From the NCBI GenBank assembly GCA_030141605.1, contig JAQGDQ010000022.1, forward strand, positions 620,001 through 684,000: a stretch of DNA of 64,000 nucleotides, read 5' to 3'. The translations under genes were made by a program, and so were the position numbers. This DNA is from Tubiluchus corallicola (lineage: Eukaryota > Priapulida > Priapulimorpha > Priapulimorphida > Tubiluchidae). Under the pieces are notes generated by a model. The model was not told the origin of the DNA and did no database searches. It worked only from the letters and a program-made list of their open reading frames with translations. Of the stretch, positions 31,608 to 46,583 are shown piece by piece. Every line of letters begins with the position of its first letter. Positions within the stretch are counted from its first letter, which is position 1.

Positions 31608-31615
31608 TATAAATT
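31608..31615 (+). promoter_or_regulatory. TATA-like box of the fibrinogen-related gene
   Basis: TATAAATT lies 80-87 nt before the chosen start codon. There is no transcript evidence. Confidence 0.3.
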
Positions 31616-31694
31616 TATTATTACACCATATTACGCAGTGAGAAATAGTTTGACGTATTACCATTCAATTCAATTCAATTTTCCTTATTTAAAC

Positions 31695-34600
31695 ATGGTG
31701 TTCAAGACCTGGAGATTATATTGTACGTGCGCGATTCTTTGCGTGCTAGTTTTCGAGCCAATTGCTGCACAAAAACGTAAAGAAAGATCTACGACCACAC
31801 GCAGGCCGACGACAACGACAACACCGACGACAGAAACAACGGCGATAAGTGAAACAGAGCCGATGACACTGGAAACAACGCCAACTACCGAGGGTTATGA
31901 CGATTTTGATCATCGTGAAGGTGACAGTCGCAGTGATGACAACAACAGTGAGCACGAGGATACAGAAGGTCGTTCAAAAGATTTTATTAATCAGATTATT
32001 AAGGAAAGGAGAAGAAATCCGCCTGTTTTGGGTTTAAGGTTTAACAAGGAAGAATTACCAAGAAACAGAAGACGAGAAGCAGGTAGACGAAATCAGCTGG
32101 TTAGAAATCGTCCGAGAGAAGCAAGACTGGAAAAAGAGGATGACATGACTGAAATGATAAACAAACTGGTGAGAGGCATGGATGAAATGACACAAAAATT
32201 GAACGCCATGCAAGTAAAGGTAAGTGTAAGTTCTTTGTCTCTCACTAATTCACTTTTTCTCTCTCCTTCTACCTTCTTTTTCCCCCCTCTCCCTCGTTCT
32301 CGGTCGTCCTCTTCTCTCGCATTCTCTTTTCCCGTTCCTCTATTTTCTTTGCTTTTCTCTTCTCAGCTTCCCTTTACTCTCCGCTCTCTTTCCCTCCACC
32401 TTTCCCTTATTCTCGCCCCTTTTCTCTGTTATTATTTCTTCCTCTATTCCTCCTGTCTTTTACCCACCACTCCGTTTTATTCTCCTCTCCTTTCTGTCTC
32501 TCTTGCTTTTCTCCCCTGTCTTTCTCCTCCTCCTCTCTCTCTTATTTCCTTTTCTCCTTTTCCTTCGTCTTTTCCACTCGCTTACTATGTTTTGGTAATG
32601 TCTAAATTGTCCAACCTTACTGATAATTTATAAAATAAAAAAAGAAAACAGTGTCATTACGCTATCTGTTTTTAGTTGGATGTGCTTGACCAGAACAAGG
32701 TCGTGGACGACGTGGCTGACAACCTCATCTACAATCTTGGTGTACAGATGTGCATACAACCAAACAGAACAGGTAAAATAGCTACAAAAATTATAGATTG
32801 AGTTCTTTTACCTTCCTTGAGAATAATAGTTTTTGTTGTTGTTGTAGCCGCAGCGATAACAACTATGTTTAGGTTCATTGTAATCTGACTGGGGCACTGC
32901 TATACGAAACTTATATTGAACACATGGCTGTGGTATTCGACGGACAACGTTTTTAGTGGCCAGCTAAACTTTTTGAGACGGACCATACTTAGAGTATTAC
33001 TAGATGAACATCTTAATGTCTCTGCTGTTTCAACAGCACTTTGTTGCAGGTTTGTGAACTTCTTGTGAACCAGCTTAAAGCTCTTTTCACGGTAACCATA
33101 ATCGAAACACTAAATAGATGAACTTCGTAGTTATTCTGACGGAAGTCCTAAAGTCTTAATAACAGCTGTTTGCCATAAGTCATATTCGCCACAGATGCAC
33201 CTTTTAATCATCTCATTCATCCTAGTGGAATAAATTTATCATTGATGGATGATACTCCTAGCAACTCTGCTATAAGCACCAGAGGAATTTAACACTTTTC
33301 AGAAATTCAGAAACTGTGATTCTTGAATGTGCTCTGGTGTACAAACAACGCACGCCTGCTACTTTGGTATAGGGAATGCAGCAGACGTTCCAAGTAGTGA
33401 TACTTTAGTTACATCATCACATTAACCAAACAACTGCATCACACGGGAATAATGTGAACCTGCCTTAATTAATCTTACAAATAAAGTGATGCCGTATCAA
33501 CAAATTATAAAAACACGATTTGGGCTCCGATTTATGCAATACACTGCATTGTTTTATTACTGTAGAATATCCGAAAGACTGTGCAGATATCTGGAGGTAT
33601 AACATGAGCGCCCGCACTGGAATTTACAAAATTAAACCCCGGCTAGCAGATGAACCATTTCATGTGGTATGTGACATGGAAACTGAAGGTGGAGGTTGGA
33701 CGGTGTTCCAGCGACGCATGGACGGATCCATTGACTTCCATCGCGGATGGGACGCATACAAATCTGGTTTTGGTCGGATGACTGGAGAATATTGGCTGGG
33801 TGAGTTAGATATTCTAAGCTAGGGGCTGTTCGGTGAATGTATGGGCGGATGACTGGAGAATATTGGCTGGGTGAGTTATATATTCTAAGCTAGGGGCTGT
33901 TCGGTGAATGTATGGGCGGCTGCCAAAAAATGGTTTCTGGGCGATTTCATCTGTAATACTAGTTACTACCATTACTTTCACTAAAGGTATACGCATAAGA
34001 TTTTGCCAATACACCTCTTCTAGTGTGATTGGCATTTATGATTGGTATCTTAGAGTACTATCCTTGTTAGCGAGGTAGATTATGGTCCTGGTACACCGTC
34101 AGCATAATAAATCGAGTTGTTAATCGGCGCTCATAATTCGACGGCACGCCGGCTTCTACAAAGACAACAGGTAATTCTGTTAGCCGTGCGAATGCCTATT
34201 TTAGCTAATACGTTTTCATTTTTGGTGCAAAATAAGGCTAGGTTTACACATGGAGCGATTACTGTATAGCAATTTTAAAATGCCTGACTGAATCCCTAAC
34301 AGTGCTGCGCCTTATATTTGGTTAATGTTTATTTGCAATTTTCTTTTAAAAATAGGGCTGGATAAGCTGAGTGCCATCACGCAATCAAAGAGGTCAGAAT
34401 TAAGAATTGACATGGGTGACACCGAGGGAAATTTTCGATACGCCAGTTATGACTATTTTGCCGTCGCCGCTGCCGATGCTTTATATAGGATGAGTCTTGG
34501 TGCTTATTATGGAACAGCAGGTATAGTAATCTCGTAACTTTTGTTAGTTGACACGAGAAACGAAACTCATTAATAAAGTTGTGACGCTGCTTCGTGCACA

Positions 34601-36565
34601 CATACTAATTATTTGCTTATAATATTATTAAACATTTGAAATCTTTCGCAGCACGACAGTCTGTCAGTCAGTCAACAAGTTAGAGAAGACAGACAGACAG
34701 ACAAACAAACAACAATAACATAGCAGTAGCAAGAACAACAATACACAACAGCATGAGCAACAACAACGAGAACAGTAGTACCCGTAACAACAACAATGGC
34801 AACAGCAATAACAGCAGCAGCAGCAGCAACAACAACAACAACAACAACACCAGCAGCAACAGCGGCAACGGCAAAAACAACAACAACAGAACAAGAACAG
34901 CAGCAACAACAGCAACTGGAGCAAAAACAGCAACAGCAGTAGCAACAACGGAATTTTATTTCTTACGATTTTTACAGGTGACTCGCTTACGCGTCACAGA
35001 AACATGCCCTTTTCCACGAAAGATTCGGACCATGACAAATTCGCAGGAAATTGTGCAGTAACATGTTTAGGCGCATGGTGGTAAGTGAAATAATTCATAC
35101 TATATAATATAACTTAAATGCCTATATTTGACATTAGCAAGAATTCGTCTTCTGTCCTGTATAATATGCAAATACACCTAGAATGTTAGACAATAGACTT
35201 CCGTCAGATCTGTCTGTGCCACCACCTTGCACAAGGTGACATACTGAAATCATTTTGGTAATAAGAAATTCATTTTTGGGCTATTTAACAAAGTATGCTA
35301 GGGCAAAATATGTCTAGAGGCTAAAGCTAAGTAATTTATAGGTCGTTTTTTGTCAAGTTCCGTCACATTTGTGTCAATTTTCAACATTGTCAAAGCAGTG
35401 GTAACAGTAGTAACAATCTAGCCTATTATGAGCTTGCATATTATGTTAATTGTGACAAGCTGTTACTTTAAAAAATGGTAATGCACCTCTCAGGTCGCTA
35501 AACAATTATTCTTTTTGAAACATATAGTCAGCTTTAGTGACAGTTTTATGAATTATTATGAACGACAAATATATTTGTTGTTTATAACTGATAATACTTG
35601 GCCTTAGACTTGTAACTGACGAAAAAACTTAGATGAGGTTAGATGAGATATTAACAACCTAGCAATTTATTTGAATGGGGAAAATGCAACTGGAGAAACA
35701 ATAACAAATCATTCATTAGCTAAAGTGTTCTCGTCTGTCTATCACCTTATTCATTCAGTCATCTGTTCTGTCATTAACTAATCTATTGTTTTGTCTACTT
35801 TTATATACACCCAAGTATTCATTTTGGTGCAAGTTTTTTATTTCGCTATTTTATACGCTAGTACATCCGGTTCACACATATTTTCGACATATTATGCTAA
35901 TCAATGCGTTTCTTCACATAAACCGCGTGCAAGCAGGGAGAGCATTTCTAAACGCGAATACAACAGTTTTAGGTCCAAAAACTGGATTCCTGAATCCTGT
36001 AACTAATTTGCCAGTGGATAGGAATTACTAGTTTATATTTTTTTAAATGAGGTTGTAAAAATCTCATCTGCCATTGTCCTTGTACGTATATTCCAATTGA
36101 TACGATATGTATCGAGGGCTAAAATAAATAAGTAAAAACAAAATCTAAATCTACATACAATATTGCCACGTATTCACTTGCTAATTTGTTCTTTTTCCGC
36201 GAAGTTATTAGGTTGTTCATTATTTTATTCATTCTTGTAATAATTCTTTTGTTTATTCACTTAACGAGGCATGGTACTTGCTCATTTCTTTACTCATTCA
36301 TTCACTCGCACCTTCATTGTTTTCGTCTGCCGGTTGATCAATTTAATCATTTTTTGCGGGCGTAGTCATTCGCTCAATCATTCATTTTTGAACGTTTTTC
36401 AGGTACGAAAACTGTCACGACTCTAACCTTAACGGCAAATATCACTTGGGACCCCACAAAAGTTTTGCAGACGGCGTGAACTGGCGGTCGTGGCACGATT
36501 ATTATTATTCTTTGCGAAAAACTGAAATGAAAGTGCGCCCCGTGGGCTTCATGGATATGAATTGA
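31695..36565 (+). CDS. Secreted fibrinogen-related protein (FReD lectin-like)
   Basis: Six exons join in phase: 31695-32219, 32676-32772, 33566-33799, 34356-34520, 34978-35080 and 36403-36565, giving 428 residues. The start was chosen because it opens a signal peptide ([10 protein letters not shown], hydrophobic to about residue 25, ending PIAAQ); an upstream in-frame Met at 31572 lacks one. A Thr-rich stretch (about 30-70), an acidic region, an Arg-rich region with RRR sites, and a likely coiled coil (about 155-205) precede the fibrinogen C-terminal domain from residue 208. That domain shows [26 protein letters not shown], a calcium-site DSDHD, GNCA, and [14 protein letters not shown], and ends EMKVRPVGF. 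The layout resembles angiopoietin-like, ficolin-like or other FREP proteins used in recognition or vascular-type signalling; I cannot assign orthology. There is an extra Cys before LGAWW. Confidence 0.93.
32220..32590 (+). repeat. Long pyrimidine-rich tract in intron 1 of the fibrinogen-related gene
   Basis: About 370 bp of C/T-rich low-complexity sequence runs straight from the exon 1 donor. The exon 1 frame stays open through it to 32633. Confidence 0.85.
33775..33916 (+). repeat. 71-bp tandem duplication across an exon-intron border
   Basis: Copies at 33775-33845 and 33846-33916 differ by one base (GTTAGAT against GTTATAT). The unit contains the last 25 bases of fibrinogen exon 3 and its GTGAGT donor, so two identical donors exist at 33800 and 33871. 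Confidence 0.95.
34690..34951 (+). repeat. Imperfect CAA/CAG trinucleotide array
   Basis: An ACAG/ACAA run leads into a long interrupted CAA/CAG array in intron 4 of the fibrinogen-related gene. It yields spurious Asn/Ser-rich and Cys/Leu-rich open frames; it is intronic. Confidence 0.92.
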
Positions 36566-36586
36566 ACTATCGACAAAAGAAACCAG

Positions 36587-36592
36587 AATAAA
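36587..36592 (+). terminator. Proximal polyadenylation signal, fibrinogen-related gene
   Basis: AATAAA lies 22 nt after the stop codon. A second AATAAA lies at 37031-37036. Confidence 0.4.
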
Positions 36593-37030
36593 TGTACATG
36601 TTGATTTAACTGGTTAACGCGGCATATATTAGGTCTACTGGCTGTTGAACGTAGCTGTAGATGTTTATTACGTCAAATCTCAAAGCAATGAGTGTAAAAT
36701 ACATGAGGTTAACAAGCAAACAATTAGTCAGCCCCAAATACTTATGGTAGAGTCTGGTGTCACAGCAATCGTGCGACGGTTCACGCTGCGAAATAACATT
36801 AATATTACTTGTATTAAGATTAAATTTTGACGTTGCGTGCCGTATTACTGTTACTGTGATAATGAGCAGTGAATAGGCCAGGGACTTGTATGCAGAGCCC
36901 TAAACGTGGCTCAAATTTAAGCTGGGCCATCTAACGGTAGAATTTTAGAAACTCACACGAGTCAAACTGTTACTATATCAATGGCCTATTGAAGTGTTGG
37001 TAAAATGATAGTTATATTTTTTGTGTTATC

Positions 37031-37036
37031 AATAAA
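37031..37036 (+). terminator. Distal polyadenylation signal, fibrinogen-related gene
   Basis: AATAAA followed by a T-rich stretch, 466 nt after the stop codon. Confidence 0.45.
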
Positions 37037-37050
37037 GATTTTTGCTTAAA

Positions 37051-40000
37051 ATTGGAATGTGGCTGTGGTTTTTATAAATGTAGTTCATAAACCTACGCTT
37101 ACAACGAATTGGATAACTGCATAAAATTAGCCTTGTTTATAAAACATTGGCAGCTTATTTGTATTACTTAACTGCTGTAATCTGGAACAACAGCTTAATA
37201 TTTTTTCTTTATTGACAATAGAAGGAGCCAACTTATGAATAATATGCTATTACAAACATTGTTTATAGTATCAAGTGTTATCGTTTACTAAAATTATTAT
37301 TGAACCAAAGCGAATTCACCTTTAAAAAAGCAATCTAGGATCATTTATTAAATTTTTCTACCTCATAATGTCGTGAAGTCCACTATTATTTTTGTCACTT
37401 AGAATAACAGTTTTACAGGTCTACCCTCTTTCTACAGTTTGAAAGTTGACTGAACTTGACTACATTGTAACGGTGTTTAGTTTGCCCTAGGCTACAGGCC
37501 CACAAGCATAAAAATAATAGGTTTGAATCCTGCTGGTTTCCCCTGCTGTAGCACCAATAAAAAATAAAACTGCCACTGCACGTAGATAATAATTAATTAT
37601 AGACTGCAGAATCCTAAATAGTGTATTTTATTACAGTAAATTGTGGGCCAACGTAAGATTTTCTATATAAGTGTTCTGTTTAAAAATTGCAGTTACACTT
37701 TTGCGGTATAGTGCATAGTGTCACTGAATAACAAGCTACAGGGATCTACTTAAGAGTATTCACTGATGTAGCCAATTAATCCATAACATCTGATTTTCAC
37801 TTTTGGGAAACTTGCTAACATAGGCTAAAACCAATAAATTAATTTCAATCACAGCTCTGGAATTTCCTTTATATTATACCTATTCTTTTCACCACATATT
37901 TATAAACAGTCTTTGTGAAACAACTGTTTAACAATTCAGAACACACACTGCACGTAGCCTTCATTCACTTTTCAATTTTTCGTAACTCAAGTTTTACATT
38001 TAAGCAGTCTGAATAAAGTAATTGTAAGTGCTTTAACTATATCTTGTTGGTTAGGCAGAGCAACAGGGCATGACATAGCACATCAGCTTCTGACAGTAAT
38101 TTTATGGTCACCAAGTAATAACGAAAAACAAAGTATTAATAGTAGATTTCATTTATTTCCTAGGATTGTTCTATTTTTTATTTACAATAGTAAATGTAAT
38201 TCTAGCCTACAGTTTCTAAGATCTAATTGCTATATACACAATTCATAGTACACACATTTACAAACATACATATTAGGCTAGTACTTGTGCAAAAGAAACA
38301 GTATTGTGCATGGAAAATGTTTCTTACTTCGAGTGTTAACATAGCAATTCTGCCTTGGCAAGAGAATGTCAAAATAATCAAAATAGCTACAATTAGCAAT
38401 AATATCATAATATCATGAAATGAATAAAAATTGAGCAAAGGTGGCAAAGAAATAAATGAAGTTTCAAATACCATACAGATTTTAATGAAGCACAAATAAT
38501 TAATCCTCTATCACTCGTGTAATAAAACCACGTGTAGCTATTGCCTTAACATTTCTTCTACATACTGTAGTCCCTTGTCCAAAGTTTAAATTAAGCAAAA
38601 TGGAAAAATAAGAAATGTACATGTACATCACATGAAAAACCTACGAGAAGAATAGGTCTTTAGACTATTGAAGACCATAGATATGACTCAACTGCCACGT
38701 GCTAGATTAATTAAAAGTGTGAAGCCAAAGCATTAACCATTCTTTAATACATCTGTATAAAAAATTAAAAACTAATTTAAACTTTTAGAAAAATACCACA
38801 GCTTGTACAAAATTAGATAAATGGAAAAGATTAATCAAACACCGGAGTGACAGAAACAAACGACCCCAAAAGAAAGTACTGATTCCCTATAAAATTCAGT
38901 CATGGATGTTAACTAGGTATGCCATTGGTCCGTAATGTAGCAAAGATTGTATATTATGCATAAACATTGAGTTTCTGCACTCCAAAAAACAGAACAGACA
39001 AATGTTTTCTACAATAGATGAATAATGTTTCGATAAAAGAATAGCAAAGAAAATGATTATAAATCAATTGCAGTAGGAATAGCAAGCTACAGATACAGTT
39101 TAAAGTTTATCTCACAAAGACTGTTAAATTGAACAAAATTTTTAAAATTCATAAATGTATTTGTTTCATTTTTTGAAGAATATTGCTAAGCAAACTTATG
39201 TAGCCTCTTCAGATATGAGAATAATACATGCCTGGAATGTTAGTTGTTAATTTATTTAAAAATATTTCTCTAAATGTTGCAGTCGAAATACATACTGATC
39301 TTTTCCCCCGTTTAATATTGGTGGCACTACTACTCTATATATTAAACTAGTGCTAAATATTCCAAAATGAAATTAAATACGTAGGGACATAATAAATTTC
39401 ATTACAAAACTTCAGATCTGCAACACAGTATGTAAAGTATGTCTAAAATATGTCTAACTGCTAAATTTAATGAAAAAAACTTAAGTTTTATGAAGACAAT
39501 TTAATGCCAAAATTTGACGCAGAAAGATTTGGTTATTTTTAACAATTTAATCAGCGTGTTTTTGTAATCAATGAACTGGTGGTTTCCCAGTACTAGTAAC
39601 TCTAATCATCAATGCGAGTTTCAAATGAACGTCATACAAAAGGCAAGTTAAACCGAAATACCAACTTTACAAACAGTTTTGTGCCAGAAATACATTACAT
39701 AACATTTAGTTTAAATGGCAGTTTTGTCAGCGCATCCATTTCCAAATTTTTACTTCTCTAATTTTGCAAACACAGCTCAACAATAGGCCGATTAGTGTAA
39801 TTAGTACTTCTACTTGTACTAATAATAGCACTAAAATCATGAAAATGACGTTTTTTATGGCAAAAGTTGCCATTATGTCAGTATTCCTAATTTAATATTA
39901 ATTTCTTCACTGGGACAAGTTACTTCTTCAGAGCAATAATAATGACCATATTATTACATAACGACATAAAATGAAGAGCTAAAATTAGTAGTTATTTTTA

Positions 40001-40357
40001 GTAGTTATTCAACAACATTTAGGATGAAGTACTAGCATTTACTCTGAAGAAGGCTAGGGCAGTGCCACGAGTTTTGCTAACTTAGTCAAAATCAAATTAG
40101 CCAAGGATGTCCCGCACTATACATAACAGGCTCACAGGGTGCTATAACTAGTTTAGCCATCGCCTTGACAACACTTTTATGTTGTATTAATCGCTAGTCT
40201 GTCTTGGTACAATGAAACCTGGAACTAACAGAGACATCAAACACTTTAAATAAGTTTACCTATGGAATTTATGCAAGAAAGAAAGCCACGAAGTGTAATA
40301 ATTACATAAAATTAAAATTAAATACTAAGCAAATTTCATAATCCAGGAGGGTCACTG
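37051..40357. other. Convergent intergenic region with the CHIC 3'UTR
   Basis: The fibrinogen-related gene (plus) and the CHIC gene (minus) converge here. Several minus-strand AATAAA motifs occur (for example near 38154 and 38177), so the CHIC 3'UTR may be long, but no end can be fixed. I see no further coding exon. Confidence 0.45.
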
Positions 40358-43561
<3,204 letters not shown>

Positions 43562-43576
43562 CTTTGTTTGTGATTA

Positions 43577-43584
43577 TTACGTCA
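43577..43584. promoter_or_regulatory. CRE/ATF-like site upstream of CHIC
   Basis: TTACGTCA lies 16-23 bases upstream of the CHIC start codon. It is a one-mismatch cyclic-AMP response element. Function is inferred only. Confidence 0.35.
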
Positions 43585-44019
43585 CTCCGTGTGACTAGTA
43601 TGCTCTCCCCTCTGTTGGCGAAATGAAAACATAATTATTTTGTGTAACCAAAGCAAATTCACTGAACCCACTTAGCCTAATATAAAATTATTAGCTTGAA
43701 TGTAAAAAATAAAAATCAATAAATTACTATTTCTACATTCGCGTTCAGTTGCTATAGTTCGTTGCATCACAAAGAATATGATAAATTGTACTGGGCTTAT
43801 ACCAAAGGCGTTTGCCATCCTGGCTGGAATAAAAATTGCAAAAGTTTATTATCTTAGTTGCTTGATGTCTCTCACCTATGTTTTTGTTTTTGTGTTGCAA
43901 CAGCACCAAATTCTTGACGTTCATCTACTTTCATTTGCAGTTTGTGCACCGCCCTCTGCTGGTCACTAAAACATGAAATCAACAGTTTGTGCAAGTGTGC
44001 TTCCCTCCCCACCTGATGG
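43585..44019. other. Intergenic, CHIC 5' flank to hAT insertion
   Basis: No coding feature is recognised. The hAT target site at 44020 marks its right limit. Confidence 0.5.
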
Positions 44020-44027
44020 CTCATAAT
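44020..44027. repeat. 8-bp target-site duplication, left copy
   Basis: CTCATAAT, identical to 46576-46583 at the other end of the hAT element. Confidence 0.93.
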
Positions 44028-44242
44028 CAGGCCACTTTATTTAGGTCATTTGACCTAAATAGCTTATTTAGGTTGTTTTTCAGATTTTATTTAGATCATT
44101 TTAGGTTTTTGTTAAATTAGTGCTGAATTCGATGCCAAAAAGTCAGATTTATAGGCTGTTATAGTGTTATTCATTTATTTTGTTCTTTCATTTCAACACT
44201 GTGAATAAATTCTACCAAATTATTCCTTATCACTATCAGTTA

Positions 44243-46289
44243 TCACATTTTCATCAGTTCAAAAAGCTTTTTTGTTTGGAGGCACCCCTCCAGGCTGAAG
44301 TCTGTCATGCTCTGCTTGTAGCAATCTTTGATTTCCCCAACAATGCTAAAGTCAGTCTCTACAGTAGCAGTTGACGGAAAGAGAGTTGCATGTCCTCCAG
44401 AAAATTCCATCAAGGAAGAGTAGCGATCGAAGTTCTTCCAAGCTTGGAGGAACGGTGTGTCGTCCGTCATCGAATCCAATGCAGTCTTGGTGGGTTCATT
44501 GTCTCTGTAGTCTTTCTTCAGACCATGAAATTCTGTCTCAAGGTTTTCAATCTGTTTTTGGTCCCATCCAGCATCTCGGAGACGAACTAAATTTTTTCGA
44601 ATCAAGTTTGTTAAATCCGCTCCTGACAGCTTCACCAAGGCTCGAGGCAATAAATTTGGGAGTTCCAACAAACTTGCCCCAGTCTCCTCGTCAGCATCGA
44701 GAACACCTTGAATTCCGCCGACTAGTCCGGTGAACAGCCTCCCAAAGGATCGGTAAATCTTCACCCTCTCATCTTCCATACAGCCATCCAGTACATTCGA
44801 GACCCACAAACCCAAATTGAAAGTGAACCTCTCCCCTTCTTCATCGGAACACACGAATTTTCCATCGTCATCTTCTTCAACTTCACACAGCTCCTTTAAA
44901 TTCGAAATGAGTTTCCTGACTTTCTCTCGTTGCTCCATCAGGTGAATTTTCTTTCCCTGTAGGTAAGACACTGTAACTTGGACATCAGTGGCAACCAAAT
45001 TCAGTCCACATAGTAGGACCCACCACGGTCCGGGTTACGAGCTTCACCTACACCAGGGTTCTTTTCCTCCAAGTACACAAGCACTCTTTCCTTGTGCTCC
45101 ACAAGCCAAGAAGTCACCCGCTTCATCGAACTCCACCTCGTGCTCACGAACCGCAGACAGGTAGATTTCATCTCGGATTGTAGATTGTATTGCCTCCACA
45201 AATAGTTGATCAACTGGCAGAGACTGGGAACGAAATTTCCTTCACCGAATTCCGAGTACTTGTCCTGCATGACAAGGTCAATCTGATGTAACTGGCACCA
45301 TACCTTGAAGATTGGCTCCTCAGCTGTCTGTCCAAAACGAGTTGCCACACCTGAGATGGTGCCCGTCATTGTAGGTTCACCATCACTAGTGAAAGCGATC
45401 AGTCGTCGATGCCAGGTTGGCAGAATCGCGTCCAGCAACTTGACGCATGCATTGAAAATGTTTGCAGCTGTTTTCCGGTAATGCATTGTGGCACAGCGAG
45501 CAAGTGGAGATTCTGCACATCTCCAGCATAGTAGAATAGGACAAGAATGTCGAGGTAGTTCATTCAACATTTGTGGCCTGAGTCAATTGCAATTGAGAAA
45601 GCTCAACAACACTTGCTTAGGATGTCTGAGAGCTTTTGCAGGTTCGCTACAACAACAACACGTACAAACGTTGCACATTTTCCTTCGGTGCAGCCCACGT
45701 AAACAGCAGAGTTTGTTTCCTCTTTTGTTGACTTAACGAAAGCCGCAGCTTGTCGGAAACTGGCTCCATCGCAAATAAACTTGACTGCTAGTCGAAACTG
45801 AGAAGACGACGTTAGGTTGACCTCAAGCTGATTGTCGTCATCCGTGTCCTCGAACACTGCCATTGCACGAGCGAAAGAAAGTCCCTCGAGGTCATCAGGA
45901 TCGAACAACATCCCACCAATGATGTCATTCACGATTGAGGCTTTCACTTTGAAGCGAATAGGTGCCTCACCTTCAAAATGGATCGCCAAAGTTTGCTCTC
46001 GAGGGACAGTTTTGTCAAAGAATTTCCTCTTATCTTCTGAACTGAGTTTTTGATAATCACTCCACCCAACTCTATGTTGATTTTCTAAATGTTGTTTGTA
46101 GTGACCTGCTCGAAATGTTGTGAACAGCTTGACGTTTTCTGTTCGCTGGCGTTTGGCTCCTGGCTTCTCCTCGCGACCAAAATAATAACAAAACTGACAT
46201 CGTAAAGCCACGACTGCCTGCGTCTTCGGGTGCCTCTGCACGATCTTCAGCCCATAAGCAAGCTCTTGGGATGGACTAAAAGAAGCCAT
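44243..46289 (-). pseudogene. hAT transposase, inactivated by frameshifts and stops
   Basis: The start codon is at 46289. Residues 31-72 form a BED-type zinc finger (C31-x2-C34, then H67 and H72, with FRAGHYKQHLENQH). The first frame runs 228 codons to a stop at 45603. Similarity seems to resume in that frame with AIDSG and then YYAGDVQNLHLLA, passes to a second frame (TSDGEPTMTGTISGVATRF, VWCQLHQIDLVMQDKY, STRWSSM) near 45490, and passes to a third near 45010 (CGLNLVATDVQVTV). It ends near 44243 after a region with TETDFSIVG-like dimerisation features (seen as VETDFSIVGEIKD). So at least two frameshifts and one stop break it. The order BED finger, D-containing core, C-terminal dimerisation region fits hAT. 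Catalytic residues were not assigned with certainty. Confidence 0.85.
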
Positions 46290-46384
46290 CTATAACTGAG
46301 GAGAGACAATGAAGAATTAGAACGAGTAGGCCTAGTCTCGTTTAAGTAAAAGAAAGTATGGGGGCTTGACGACGCAACAATCAG

Positions 46385-46392
46385 TGACGTCA
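46385..46392. promoter_or_regulatory. Palindromic CRE (TGACGTCA) in the hAT 5' region
   Basis: A full-consensus CRE lies 96 bp upstream of the transposase start codon, inside the element. A role in transposase expression is inferred. Confidence 0.4.
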
Positions 46393-46575
46393 CAATGACT
46401 AGTCACAATGATTACGGGACGCCACGTGGCTTGTTTATTCAAATTCTCGCTCCTCCGACGCACAAAAAAGCAGCGACGATCCGAAAAATGAAAAAGAGCA
46501 AAAATGTTATTTAGGTTATTTTTCAAATCTTATTTAGGTCATTTTAGGCCTAAACAACCTAAATAAAGTGGCCTG

Positions 46576-46583
46576 CTCATAAT
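46576..46583. repeat. 8-bp target-site duplication, right copy
   Basis: CTCATAAT, matching 44020-44027. Confidence 0.93.

Larger units (their letters stand above)
28435..31694. other. EIF2S1 3'UTR and intergenic region before the fibrinogen-related gene
   Basis: An AATAAA at 29144 is a candidate 3' end for EIF2S1. The rest shows no family-like coding sequence. A 15-G run lies at 30133-30147. Confidence 0.5.
44028..46575 (-). mobile_element. hAT DNA transposon, structurally complete ends, 2,548 bp
   Basis: The element starts CAGGCCACTTTATTTAGGT and ends with the exact inverse. It is flanked by a perfect 8-bp duplication (CTCATAAT), which is diagnostic of hAT-type insertion. Both ends carry several extra TTATTTAGG or CCTAAAT subterminal copies, the usual transposase-binding layout. 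It contains one minus-strand transposase gene, now broken. Intact ends and duplication suggest a fairly recent insertion between CHIC and MAPK15. Confidence 0.93.

Noticed and set aside
34664-35061. Cys-rich, Leu-rich and Asn/Ser-rich open frames on both strands
   Set aside because: They are translations of the CAA/CAG array in an intron, not genes; exon 5 uses a different frame for its last 100 bases.
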